From NCBI RefSeq assembly GCF_049701175.1, contig NZ_JBNATW010000035.1, forward strand, positions 1-22,047: a DNA stretch of 22,047 bases. The letters run 5' to 3'. A program made the position numbers and the translations under genes. Of this stretch, positions 1 through 8,356 are shown in pieces; within the stretch, counting starts at the first letter, position 1, and each line of letters opens with the position of its first letter. The stretch comes from Thermovenabulum sp049701175 (GTDB taxonomy: Bacteria; Bacillota; Thermosediminibacteria; Thermosediminibacterales; Thermosediminibacteraceae). The notes beneath the pieces were generated by a model. The model saw nothing but the letters and a program-made list of their open reading frames with translations, made no database searches and was not told the DNA's origin.

Positions 1-5
1 TATCA

Positions 6-47
6 TCACCTAATTAAAATTATACTCTTTTGCATAACTATCTTCAA
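6..47 (-). other. Possible leader-size ORF at the window edge, downstream of rlmH
   Basis: A perfect Shine-Dalgarno (AAGGAGGA, minus strand, positions 63-56) lies 45 bases after the rlmH stop and 8 bases before a TTG codon. The TTG opens a 13-codon ORF ending in TGA. That TGA overlaps an ATG in the TGATG arrangement typical of translational coupling, and the ATG would start a gene running off the left edge. The sequence shows only the strong ribosome binding site. The ORF itself is too short to judge, and the site may serve a downstream gene outside the window. Confidence 0.2.
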
Positions 48-91
48 CTGTTGTATCCTCCTTGTTTTTTGCTATTAAAGCTGCATAATTT

Positions 92-571
92 TCACTTATG
101 ATACGGCTCTTTTTTGATAATCTTAATCCACCTGTAAATCTGTTCCAACAAAATAAGCCTCACCAGCTGATGAGGAAAAGTAAAATCAGAGAAGGAGAGA
201 ATAAGGTCGGCACTTTTTTTGACTTCATCGGAAAGCCCGAGAGACCCGCCTATTATAAAGGAAAAATCGGAAATTCCTGAAAGCATAAGTTTTTCTATTT
301 TTTCCGCCATGGATTCCGACGTGAATCTTTCCCCTTCTATTGAAAGGACTACTTTAAAGCTTTGAGGCTTTAATATTTTTAAAATCCTTTCTCCTTCTTT
401 TTTTAAAATTGCTTCTCTTTCTCCATGGGTAACTTCCGCTGGAGCAATTTCCTCCATTACCTCAATGATATTTAATCTGCAATAAGGAATTAGCCTTTTT
501 TCATACTCCTTTATCCCATCTTTTAAAAATTTTTCCTTTACCTTGCCTACCGCAACTATATTTATATTCAA
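92..571 (-). CDS. rlmH: 23S rRNA (pseudouridine-1915-N3)-methyltransferase RlmH
   Basis: RlmH is a SPOUT-class (knotted) methyltransferase that uses S-adenosylmethionine to methylate pseudouridine 1915 in helix 69 of 23S rRNA on assembled ribosomes. The 159-aa length is the normal family size. The C-terminal half carries the family hallmarks: the FIIGGSLGLS glycine loop that forms the knot and SAM site, then FPHQLVRLILLEQIYRW and the terminal EPYHK. The start codon is TTG, and it overlaps the stop of the upstream oxidoreductase gene by 4 bases (TTGA), so translation is probably coupled. A GGGGGAT stretch just upstream serves as ribosome binding site. In many Firmicutes rlmH closes the wal gene cluster near the replication origin, as it does here. 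The function is secure. Confidence 0.95.
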   Translation of the reverse strand: MNINIVAVGKVKEKFLKDGIKEYEKRLIPYCRLNIIEVMEEIAPAEVTHGEREAILKKEGERILKILKPQSFKVVLSIEGERFTSESMAEKIEKLMLSGISDFSFIIGGSLGLSDEVKKSADLILSFSDFTFPHQLVRLILLEQIYRWIKIIKKEPYHK

Positions 572-2574
572 TTTCCATCCCCCGCGACAATTTTTCTTAT
601 GTCTGCTTTTGCATCGTATAAAGCCGCGCTGTTACCCATTTGCGTTATATTTTCTTCAATAATAAGATTGACATTGCCTCCGCTTTGGCTTTCCCAACCC
701 GATTCTACCATTAAAATATCCCTTCTCATGTTTTCTTCAAAAAAAGCGCGGGCAAATATTCTCCCCTTTTCGTTGAATATTTCTACCTTCTCGCCTTCAC
801 ATATGCCTTTTTTTGACGCTTCTTCGGGGTGTATGAAGACTTTTGGGTAGGGGTTTAATTTCTCAATGGTTTCGGCGTGCTGAAATTGAGTATGTATTCT
901 GAATCTTGAGTGCATGGAAATAAGGTGATAGGGATAATCTTTGTTTTCAGCATACGGGCTTATATAAACAGGTGTAGGCGAAAGCCCATCCTTTTCTGCC
1001 TTCAAAGAATAAAATTCATATTTTCCACTTGGTGTTCTAAATTTTCCATCCTTCCAAGCTATTTTAGGCGCCAAAGGATTTCTTATGAATCCTTTTTCTT
1101 TTAAATCTTTAAGGCTAACTCCTATGCTTTGAAGGGGTTTTACCGCCCATTCTAAAAGATTATCTTTTGTTAAACCTTCAAAGGGTTTTAATCCTAACCT
1201 TTTTGCAAGTTCAAGGAAAATTTCTTCATCTGAGCGCACATCGTAAAGGGGTTCTACTATTTTAGGGCAGTAGTAAATATAAGGACTCCATGAATTAAAC
1301 TTTACGTTTTCTTCTTCAAAGAAGGTGGTGCAGGGGAGGACAATATCCGCCTCTTTTGCCGTATCGGTCATGAAAAGTTCTATGACAACTACCGTGTCAA
1401 TGCTGTTTAACGCTTTTTTAATAAGGGCAGTATTAGGGGTATTGGCAACCACATTCGCCCTATTTATTACCGCAAGTTTTACGGGAGGGTTGTCAGCATT
1501 CAATATATCCCTTGCAAGGGCTGTTTTGTTAAAATATCTCTTATACTTTACTTCCTTTTCAAATAGAATATGGGAAAACTTGTCCCAGAAAATATCACTG
1601 CCGTAGGAAACTCCTGCACCGCTTTTCCCTATGTTGCCGGTTAAAGCTGCGAGGGCATCTATTGCCCTTATAGTATTTCCTCCACCCCTGTACCTCTGCA
1701 GGCCAAATCCCAATAATGTAGTAACCGGTTTATTTTCAGCATAAAGGTTCGCAAGTTTTACTATTTGCTCCTTTGAAACACCGCATATATTCTCAACTTT
1801 CTGTAAGGAATAATCTTTTAAAATTTCTTTAAACTCTTCAAAACCGTGACAGAATTTATCCACATAGTCAAAATCCCAAATCCCCTTTTCTACGATATAG
1901 CTTGCAGCTCCTAATGCTAAAGCCGCATCAGTGCCGGGTTTTGGCCTAATTACTAAACTTGCCATTTTTTCAAGACCGGTATTGAAAGGATTTATTACAG
2001 CCAATTTTGAGCCTTTTTCAACTGCCTTTTTTACAAAATAATATGCATTGGGCTGGGTAGAAAGTATATTTCTTCCCCATAAAACTATGGTCGCAGCATT
2101 TTCGATTTCCGTTAGATCATTGTCCAAAAGCCCCCCAAAGTCGTAGTTTTGTGCGGCTATGCCCGCTCCCCAGCAAAGCGACCCTGATGTTACGGTAACA
2201 CCACCCAATGCGTTAAAAAAACCCCTATCTATATTTTTGGTAAGAGCTTCCGATCCTCCCGAAGATTCATGAAGAATGGAAAGATTCCCATAGTCTTTTA
2301 TCACCTTCTGTATTTTTTCGCATATTACATCTAAGGCGTAATCCCAAGAGGCCTCTTTAAAATCTCCATTCTTTTTGATGAAAGGCTTTTTTAACCTCTT
2401 TTCATTGTATACAATTTCTGGGTAACTTCTTGCTTTAATGCACGTAAAACCTTGCGTCCATGGGTGTTCGCCATCGCCTTCAACCTTAAAGAGTTTTCCT
2501 TCGTCATCTACATAGGCTATTAAGCTACAGCATCCAAGGCAGTCCCTTGGACAGCCTGTTTTAAAAATTTTCAT
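568..2574 (-). CDS. Single-subunit molybdopterin oxidoreductase with [4Fe-4S] domain
   Basis: This 668-aa protein belongs to the DMSO-reductase family of molybdenum or tungsten enzymes. The N-terminus has the iron-sulfur motif C8-x3-C12-x2-C15 with a fourth cysteine at C45. The catalytic domain follows, and residues from about 555 to the end look like the molybdopterin-dinucleotide-binding domain. Cys134, in GSLCWGAG, is a plausible metal-ligand residue by position; that is inference. There is no twin-arginine signal, so a cytoplasmic enzyme is likely. No electron-transfer or membrane-anchor subunit is encoded nearby, unlike polysulfide or thiosulfate reductases. Acetylene-hydratase-like or oxidoreductase activity both remain open, and I cannot name a substrate. 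It starts at ATG with a GAGGAG site and lies between htrA (46-base gap) and rlmH (4-base overlap). Confidence 0.85.
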   Translation of the reverse strand: MKIFKTGCPRDCLGCCSLIAYVDDEGKLFKVEGDGEHPWTQGFTCIKARSYPEIVYNEKRLKKPFIKKNGDFKEASWDYALDVICEKIQKVIKDYGNLSILHESSGGSEALTKNIDRGFFNALGGVTVTSGSLCWGAGIAAQNYDFGGLLDNDLTEIENAATIVLWGRNILSTQPNAYYFVKKAVEKGSKLAVINPFNTGLEKMASLVIRPKPGTDAALALGAASYIVEKGIWDFDYVDKFCHGFEEFKEILKDYSLQKVENICGVSKEQIVKLANLYAENKPVTTLLGFGLQRYRGGGNTIRAIDALAALTGNIGKSGAGVSYGSDIFWDKFSHILFEKEVKYKRYFNKTALARDILNADNPPVKLAVINRANVVANTPNTALIKKALNSIDTVVVIELFMTDTAKEADIVLPCTTFFEEENVKFNSWSPYIYYCPKIVEPLYDVRSDEEIFLELAKRLGLKPFEGLTKDNLLEWAVKPLQSIGVSLKDLKEKGFIRNPLAPKIAWKDGKFRTPSGKYEFYSLKAEKDGLSPTPVYISPYAENKDYPYHLISMHSRFRIHTQFQHAETIEKLNPYPKVFIHPEEASKKGICEGEKVEIFNEKGRIFARAFFEENMRRDILMVESGWESQSGGNVNLIIEENITQMGNSAALYDAKADIRKIVAGDGN

Positions 2575-2620
2575 TTTATTCTCCTCTCCCCATTTTTTAA
2601 CTCAAATCGTCCTCTTTTTA

Positions 2621-3703
2621 CTACTCCTTCCCGATTATTACCTCTGTAGTGATTTTGTCATTCCCCCTCATAAGGACGATTTTCACCTTCTGTCCGGGTT
2701 CTAAGGTATACAACACTTTCCTCATTTGGGAAACCTTAGTCAGCTTTTCTCCATTTATATTTAATACTATATCTCCCTGCCTTATTCCTGCTTTTTGGGC
2801 GGGGCTGTCTTTATGGACCTTTACGATGTAAATACCCCCATCTACAGGAACATCTATATTAAAAAGCCTTGCCATTTCTCTATCAATACATTCAACACCA
2901 ATGTAGGGCTTTTCAAACCCGCCTTTTTCAATTATTTTATTTATGATTGGTTTTGCAATGTTTATAGGGATAGCAAAACCTATGGCTTCCGCTTCTGTGG
3001 CCTTAACAGTATTTATCCCGATAACTTCCCCTTTTCCGTTAAGCAAAGGGCCTCCGCTATTTCCCGGGTTTATAGAGGCATCGGTTTGAATGAGATCCTG
3101 TATAAGAGTCATGCTTTTTTGTGTTCCAACAGCTATCGTCCTGTTTAAGGCACTTATAATCCCTGCTGTCACTGTCCTTTGAAGGGTAAGTCCTAAGGGG
3201 TTTCCTATTGCAATGGCCCTGTCCCCCACTACCACCTTGTCAGAATCTCCGAGTCTTGCCGCTGTCAGATTGTCTGCATCAATTTTAATAACCGCCAAGT
3301 CCAGTTCCCCGTCCTCATAAATTTTTTTTGCCTTGAATTTTCTTCCATCGTAAAGGTAAACCATTATCCTATTAGAGCCTTCTACCACATGAGCATTTGT
3401 CAGAATATACCCGTTTTTATCAACGATAATCCCTGACCCTATGGATTGACTCTCGACCCTTCTGAAAAAGAAGTCATAATCTATATAAATAGTAACAACT
3501 CCCACCACTGCAGGGGTAATTTCTCTTGCTATATCAGGAATGGGGGCTTCTTTTACGGTAAAAGTCTGTGTTTTTTCTGGTGGCTCTACAGGCTTTTGCC
3601 TTTCTCCATAAATTATCTTTGTTGTTACGAAAGTGGCGGAAAGCGCCCCTATCAAGGCACTTATGAGTACGACTGCAATAAAGGCCCTAATATTTTTTAT
3701 CAT
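2621..3703 (-). CDS. htrA: HtrA/DegP-like membrane-anchored serine protease
   Basis: HtrA proteases degrade or refold damaged proteins at the outer face of the membrane. This 360-aa protein has an N-terminal membrane anchor (about residues 7-29), a low-complexity linker, a trypsin-like S1C domain and one C-terminal PDZ domain (about 265-355). The catalytic triad is intact: His105 in TNAHVVEG, Asp135 in ELDLAVIK and Ser216 in GNSGGP. The PDZ domain carries the usual AGIRQGDIVLNING loop. The ATG start has a GGGAGGGG site. An htrA-like gene next to rlmH is the usual arrangement downstream of yycJ in Firmicutes, so this is likely the cluster's native protease. The flanking DUF362 and molybdopterin genes are not part of the usual set. 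Confidence 0.95.
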   Translation of the reverse strand: MIKNIRAFIAVVLISALIGALSATFVTTKIIYGERQKPVEPPEKTQTFTVKEAPIPDIAREITPAVVGVVTIYIDYDFFFRRVESQSIGSGIIVDKNGYILTNAHVVEGSNRIMVYLYDGRKFKAKKIYEDGELDLAVIKIDADNLTAARLGDSDKVVVGDRAIAIGNPLGLTLQRTVTAGIISALNRTIAVGTQKSMTLIQDLIQTDASINPGNSGGPLLNGKGEVIGINTVKATEAEAIGFAIPINIAKPIINKIIEKGGFEKPYIGVECIDREMARLFNIDVPVDGGIYIVKVHKDSPAQKAGIRQGDIVLNINGEKLTKVSQMRKVLYTLEPGQKVKIVLMRGNDKITTEVIIGKE

Positions 3704-3727
3704 TCTTTTTGCCCCTCCCTTAAAATA

Positions 3728-4858
3728 TTAGTCTCTTTTTTCCTTAATTTCTATCAGTTCGTAATCCTTGTTCCCTAAACCGAGTTCAAAGGCTGCATCA
3801 ATTTGTATCTGGGCATCTTTGCCTGTGACTTTTCTTAAAATATTTTCTCCTTTTTTGATATTTTTATCCGAAGCCTTTGATTGTGGGAGGGGTTCCGAGT
3901 TGTTTATAATATCAAGGGAGGCTTGTTCAACAGCGACTATGTCAAAGGAAACCAGCACACCCTGATCCTGGACGATAGGTGTATCCGCCATAGGCATGCA
4001 GTCGCACTCTGGCTGTACTTCGGTAATAAAATTTATGTATAATATCCTGCCTTTTTCAAAAGTAGAAATTACCGCATAGGCTGCTTCTGCAAGGCCCTTT
4101 TGAAATGTAAAATCATCTATCGGCACCTCTAATGCTTTTTCTTTGCAAACCCTCGCACACCTTGCACATTTTGCGCACAGAGATTTCTCTATAATTAGTT
4201 CGTCCCCCTCAAATCTCAACGCCTTGTGGGGGCATACATTAACACAGCTTAAGCACTTTATACATTTTTCCTTTAACCAATGCAAATGCTTGCCTTCGTA
4301 AAAGTGTATCCTGCCCCTTTCTGCCCTTCCGCAGTGGTCTTTGCAGCTTATTCCCCCCATTCCGAGATTTTTTATCGCACCGCCATAACCTGATCCTATA
4401 TGACCTTTGCAGTGGGAAACCACTATCATAGCAGGAGCGTAGTATATTGCAGAGGCAACCCCCACATCTTTTAGGATGGAGCCGGATTTTACCCTTATTT
4501 GGTCCTTCCCGAAAATGCCGTCGGCAAGAATTACGGGAGCCCCTACGGAAAGGTGGTTTATACCTTCCATGTTGGCAACTTCTAAGTATTCAAGTCCAGG
4601 TATCCTCACAGTATCCGTAACAAAAGGCAATCCCCCTACATTTTTGACCCTTTCAACTATTTTTCTTAAAAACAGTGGCCTTACTATCCTGTGGGCTCCG
4701 TAAGAGCCAAAATGGGTTTTTATAGCCACATAATCATCTTTTTTTATAAAGGAGCTGAAATCTATACGATTTAAAATTTCCTCAAATTTTGCCACAAAAC
4801 TGTATTTATAGTCGTACTCTTTTGCGCGTGCATCGGCGAAATAGACAATGCTCTTCAA
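3728..4858 (-). CDS. DUF362 protein with two [4Fe-4S] ferredoxin motifs
   Basis: The 376-aa protein has an N-terminal DUF362 region (about residues 1-190), including the stretch VSHCKGHIGSGYGGAIKNLG typical of the family. A bacterial-type dicluster ferredoxin insert follows, with cysteines at 199, 202, 205, 209 and at 228, 231, 234, 238. Each set reads CxxCxxCxxxC with a proline or lysine after the last spacing. No signal peptide is visible, so it should be cytoplasmic. DUF362 proteins are widespread in anaerobes and of unknown biochemical role; electron transfer is the only safe inference. The start is TTG with a GGGAGGG site 7 bases upstream. It sits 29 bases after the larA stop and 24 bases before htrA, so it is almost certainly cotranscribed with both. 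Confidence 0.88.
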   Translation of the reverse strand: MKSIVYFADARAKEYDYKYSFVAKFEEILNRIDFSSFIKKDDYVAIKTHFGSYGAHRIVRPLFLRKIVERVKNVGGLPFVTDTVRIPGLEYLEVANMEGINHLSVGAPVILADGIFGKDQIRVKSGSILKDVGVASAIYYAPAMIVVSHCKGHIGSGYGGAIKNLGMGGISCKDHCGRAERGRIHFYEGKHLHWLKEKCIKCLSCVNVCPHKALRFEGDELIIEKSLCAKCARCARVCKEKALEVPIDDFTFQKGLAEAAYAVISTFEKGRILYINFITEVQPECDCMPMADTPIVQDQGVLVSFDIVAVEQASLDIINNSEPLPQSKASDKNIKKGENILRKVTGKDAQIQIDAAFELGLGNKDYELIEIKEKRD

Positions 4859-4887
4859 AAAATTTCCCTCCCATTTAATACAAAATT

Positions 4888-6204
4888 TTATTTCCCGGGA
4901 AATATTTCTTCATCATTTTCCAAAAAAGGAACAATTGTCGAAGCATGGGGAACAATATAGGACTTAAAGTCAGGCTTAAAGTTGTCTTTTAAATAATTGA
5001 TAGCATTATTTAAATCCTTAATGGGTATCAATCCCATTTCCCTGACCAAATTCTCATCCATAGAAGAAACCAGCAATATTTTTGTTTTTTCCAATCCCAA
5101 AGTCAAGATATATCCTACTGCCCTTGCTATAGTAAATTCCTCTCTAAGGACCCGTTCCCTTTCCTTTCGCGTTCTGTAGCGAGTAATGATTTCATAAAAT
5201 CCTTCATGGCCAATGCCGTCAGGGCATTCTGCTGTTAGAACAATATAGCCACCATCTCTTACAGCTTTCAACCAATTTTCTATGGCTTTTGTGGCCTGGT
5301 AAAAATCTATATCCTTAGGAAACCCTCCGCAAGAAAGTATCAAAGCATCTGCCTTAGCGGGCAATGAAACACTGAAAAATGAAGTTGCAAAGCTGCATCC
5401 CTCTAAAAAAGCCTCTTTGTAATCACCGCAGACCACTTTTAAAAGGTTACCTCTGTCATCCAATATTACGTTTACAAGAAAATCGGGTTTTATTTTATCG
5501 CAAATCTCATCCATGTCCTCTGCAATGGGATTATCTTTCAGCCTCCCATGACCCACATTGGGATTGATACCACCTTTTTCCTCATCGGAATTCAACATGA
5601 GCTTGTGGTTCATCTGTATAGTCTTATAGCCCGAAACGCCAGGGCATATGCTTTTTCGTCCCCCGCTAAAACCGGCCATAAAGTGATAACTTATTGCCCC
5701 CGTTAAAATGATAAAATCAGCATTAAAAACTCTTTTATTGATATACACTTCGGTTCCTCGTTTTGTCTTGCCTATATATACAAGGTCTTCTTCATCTTTA
5801 GCATCGTGATCTATTATATCGACCTTTCCGTATGCCCTTCCAAACAACATCTTAAGCTCTTTTTCTTCATGCTTTCTATGGGTTCCCGTAGCTGTTATTA
5901 CAGTAATGTCTTCGTCGGGTATGCCTATTTGGTTTAATTCATCAATTATTAAAGGTACCACCACATCATTTTTTGCAACCCTCGTTATATCGCTGGCTAT
6001 AATCACTACCCTCATGCCCTTTTTTAGCATTTCCCTCATTGGTTTGGAATTGATAGGATTTGACAGGGCTTTTTTTATCTCTTCCTCTTCATCCAAAGCG
6101 GCACTGAAATTTCCTCCATCAATTATTCTTAAAACGTTTTCCTCTCCTATTGTAAATTCCATCATACCTCTGCCGTAAGGCAGGCTTAAGGCCCTGCTTC
6201 CCAT
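4888..6204 (-). CDS. larA: LarA-type nickel-pincer 2-hydroxyacid racemase/epimerase
   Basis: The 438-aa protein matches the LarA family, which racemises lactate or related 2-hydroxyacids by hydride transfer to a covalently bound nickel-pincer nucleotide. The known functional residues of Lactobacillus plantarum LarA can be placed: Asp72 and Arg75 in SDITR, His109 in GTHRKH, His174 in ISYH, the cofactor-anchoring Lys184 in GFSGGRKS and His200. The cofactor-making genes larB, larC and larE are not in the window and would have to be elsewhere. LarA homologues act on several substrates, so lactate is not certain. It is the first gene of the operon that runs to rlmH, with an AAGGGGAG site and a promoter directly upstream. 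Confidence 0.88.
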   Translation of the reverse strand: MGSRALSLPYGRGMMEFTIGEENVLRIIDGGNFSAALDEEEEIKKALSNPINSKPMREMLKKGMRVVIIASDITRVAKNDVVVPLIIDELNQIGIPDEDITVITATGTHRKHEEKELKMLFGRAYGKVDIIDHDAKDEEDLVYIGKTKRGTEVYINKRVFNADFIILTGAISYHFMAGFSGGRKSICPGVSGYKTIQMNHKLMLNSDEEKGGINPNVGHGRLKDNPIAEDMDEICDKIKPDFLVNVILDDRGNLLKVVCGDYKEAFLEGCSFATSFFSVSLPAKADALILSCGGFPKDIDFYQATKAIENWLKAVRDGGYIVLTAECPDGIGHEGFYEIITRYRTRKERERVLREEFTIARAVGYILTLGLEKTKILLVSSMDENLVREMGLIPIKDLNNAINYLKDNFKPDFKSYIVPHASTIVPFLENDEEIFPGK

Positions 6205-6250
6205 AAAAACTCCCCTTTTTTTAATTTTTTTTATTTTATATTTTTCTACT

Positions 6251-6278
6251 ATTATATTAAAAATTTACCAAAACGCAA
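6251..6278 (-). promoter_or_regulatory. Promoter of the larA-DUF362-htrA-rlmH operon
   Basis: On the minus strand a perfect -10 box TATAAT (6256-6251) is preceded at 16 bases by TTGCGT (6278-6273), a weak -35. It lies just after the terminator that closes the yycI gene, which separates the larA operon from the wal operon. Confidence 0.55.
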
Positions 6279-6303
6279 AATAAAAAAGCACCTTTTGGTG
6301 CTT
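6276..6303 (-). terminator. Rho-independent terminator after yycI
   Basis: The 7-bp stem AAGCACC/GGTGCTT (6303-6297 with 6292-6286, 4-base loop) is followed on the minus strand by a T-rich run. It lies 12 bases after the yycI stop and ends the wal operon. Confidence 0.85.
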
Positions 6304-6315
6304 AAAAATTAATTT

Positions 6316-7044
6316 TTATTCCGCTTCCCCTGTATAACCGTTTATGTAAAAGGTTTCTCCATCTTCCAGCTCTATCCTCCAAACCGGAGGGATCTGCCAC
6401 TTTTCCGCATTAACAGGTTTTGCATAATATCCCTGCTTTATACTGCTTACCGCTATAGGATTGTCCTGCCCTTTCAATTCAGCAACCTTGAGCAAAGCCA
6501 CCACGGGGAGAATCACTTCCCTTTTTTTACCCTTGAAACCTTCTATTTCTAACCAGTTTTTTTCAAGGATAATTTTACCGCTCTCTAAAATCCTCACCTT
6601 AATAAAGCTGTTAAAAATCGGAAAATTTTTGTATTCTTGAATATACACTACATCATATTCCTCATTTAAATCATCAAAAACCGCCTTAAAAAAACATGCA
6701 TTAGAAGGCATTCCTATTTTATCTAATATAAATTTTTCTGCAGTCCTTTTGGCCTTGTCCAAATCAATATTTTTAAAATCGCGGCTGATTTCCTGATTAT
6801 AATCTTCTATTATTATCTTTTCTACAGGCATGACTTCAAGCCAGAAAGTTTCTATCCCCTTTGTAGGAAATTTTTCCTTTACAGTTATCCCCTTTTCTTT
6901 TAGAAACTTTAAAACCTCTTGTGATGTATTCAAACTGGTAATTTTTTTATTATACACATCTCTAAGGTAAAGATTAGCCACCATAAAAACGTTTAACAAA
7001 AAAAATGATGCTATCAAAATGGTTACTGCTTTTTTCCAATCCAT
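6316..7044 (-). CDS. yycI: WalK accessory regulator YycI (WalI)
   Basis: YycI and YycH are single-pass membrane proteins that form a complex with the WalK sensor kinase and tune its activity through their transmembrane helices. This 242-aa protein begins with MDWKKA and a hydrophobic helix (about residues 5-26), followed by an extracytoplasmic domain with YycI/PepSY-like character ending in ELEDGETFYINGYTGEAE. I place the start at ATG 7044, where it overlaps the yycH stop as TGATG. A TTG one codon earlier (7047) is the alternative. The tight coupling with yycH and the position downstream of walRK support the assignment. A terminator follows directly. Confidence 0.88.
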   Translation of the reverse strand: MDWKKAVTILIASFFLLNVFMVANLYLRDVYNKKITSLNTSQEVLKFLKEKGITVKEKFPTKGIETFWLEVMPVEKIIIEDYNQEISRDFKNIDLDKAKRTAEKFILDKIGMPSNACFFKAVFDDLNEEYDVVYIQEYKNFPIFNSFIKVRILESGKIILEKNWLEIEGFKGKKREVILPVVALLKVAELKGQDNPIAVSSIKQGYYAKPVNAEKWQIPPVWRIELEDGETFYINGYTGEAE

Positions 7045-8342
7045 CAAAAATCATCTCCGACTGGTTTTAAGGTTATTTCCGCTGCTTCTGCTGCATCTAC
7101 GTAAAATTCTCCTTTATCGCTTTTTAAGACCCAAATAGGGATATATGAATTATCCTTTTCCGCATAGCCTAGGTATAAATCGTCTATTTCTTTGATTTTT
7201 CCTAAGCTCACCACTGTGTCAATTGCCTTTATAGGGGAAATAGGGGTTAATCTTTCTTCAATTTTTTCACCCTCAGTAAACCACCTATAATAGTAGGTCA
7301 CTTGATTATCCTCAACAGTAACCACAATATAATCCTTTGCCTTAATTAAAGGAAGACCATTCAGTCTTTCCCTTAGCACAAAGGTAATGGCCTGGTTGTT
7401 TATCTTAAAAGAATGAAGATAAGCACTTTTTGGAAATCCACCATGTGTTGCTATAAAATTAACAGCTGTCGTAAGGGCTTCCTGAAAATTGATTTTCGAC
7501 TTTTGCTCTTTAAAAAGGGGTCTTGTATATTCTATAATACCCCGAGGAAATATTCTAAGGCCCCTCGTGCCATCGGTAAAAATGACAGCTCCATCTTTTT
7601 CCTCTATCCTTCTTGCTATGGTAAAATCAGGAAAAAACTTGGGAGCAATGTTTTGATAACTATTTTTGACATCTTTTACCCTGTATACGGGAAGTTCCTG
7701 ATTTTCGAGAGAAATATAAATATCTTTTGCAACTTTTATATAAAGGTTGGTCTTTGGAAGAAGGGTATATAAAGGTGCCCTGCTGTCCTTCATTTTTTTT
7801 AAAAGTGCAATAAATTCGGCATAGTCCTTTGTATTTGCAATTTTAAAAAATTCCCCTGACTCACCCTTTAAAAAAACTGAAAGTCCATCCTCTTCCGAAA
7901 TTACCACTGAAGAAATTCTCTGTTCTTCTTTTATAGATGCCGAATCAGATTTAATATTCAATAAACTCTTTACAGAAGAATAAGGAAGAGGAACATCAAA
8001 TACGAATTCCATTCCTCTTTTTTGTGTCATAGCATCATAATTAGAGGTAGAAACTGCCGGGTTTAAGGGACTGCTTTTTTCTAAAAGGCCTTTTAAATAT
8101 CCCCAGGCTTCGTCAAGAAATGGGCTTGCAGGATTCAACACCGTATGTACATTTTGTCCAAAGTTCACTATAATTTTCCCCGGCTTTAAAAATTCTTCTA
8201 TGTTCACAGGTTTATTTTCGATAAGCTCGAAGCTTTTTTTAACGGGACCGTAGGAGATTTGGGACCAGGTCATATAAGAAAGAAAAAGGCTGGTGCATAC
8301 AAGAAGAAGGAGAACAATAAAATTAAACCCGTCTTTCTTCAC
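7044..8342 (-). CDS. yycH: WalK accessory regulator YycH (WalH)
   Basis: YycH partners with YycI at the membrane to control the WalK kinase. The 432-aa protein has an N-terminal transmembrane helix (about residues 7-25) followed by the family's LSYMTWSQISYGP stretch and a large extracytoplasmic region in two or three domains. No catalytic motif is expected or seen. The start codon is GTG with a GGCGGTG site about 8 bases upstream. It begins 14 bases after the preceding gene for a secreted Ig-like protein and overlaps yycI by one base. The family is variable in sequence, so the identification rests on topology, the N-terminal motif and gene order together. Confidence 0.88.
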   Translation of the reverse strand: MKKDGFNFIVLLLLVCTSLFLSYMTWSQISYGPVKKSFELIENKPVNIEEFLKPGKIIVNFGQNVHTVLNPASPFLDEAWGYLKGLLEKSSPLNPAVSTSNYDAMTQKRGMEFVFDVPLPYSSVKSLLNIKSDSASIKEEQRISSVVISEEDGLSVFLKGESGEFFKIANTKDYAEFIALLKKMKDSRAPLYTLLPKTNLYIKVAKDIYISLENQELPVYRVKDVKNSYQNIAPKFFPDFTIARRIEEKDGAVIFTDGTRGLRIFPRGIIEYTRPLFKEQKSKINFQEALTTAVNFIATHGGFPKSAYLHSFKINNQAITFVLRERLNGLPLIKAKDYIVVTVEDNQVTYYYRWFTEGEKIEERLTPISPIKAIDTVVSLGKIKEIDDLYLGYAEKDNSYIPIWVLKSDKGEFYVDAAEAAEITLKPVGDDF

Positions 8343-8356
8343 ATAAGCACCGCCTT

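Noticed and set aside
1..150. C-terminal extension or overlapping gene after rlmH in the +1 frame
   Set aside because: The frame stays open to TAG near position 12 but has no ATG, GTG or TTG start, and RlmH already ends at its normal EPYHK terminus.
98..280. Plus-strand frames throughout the window
   Set aside because: All long plus-strand frames lie opposite well-supported minus-strand genes, mostly antisense to their codons; none shows a convincing ribosome binding site plus family motif.
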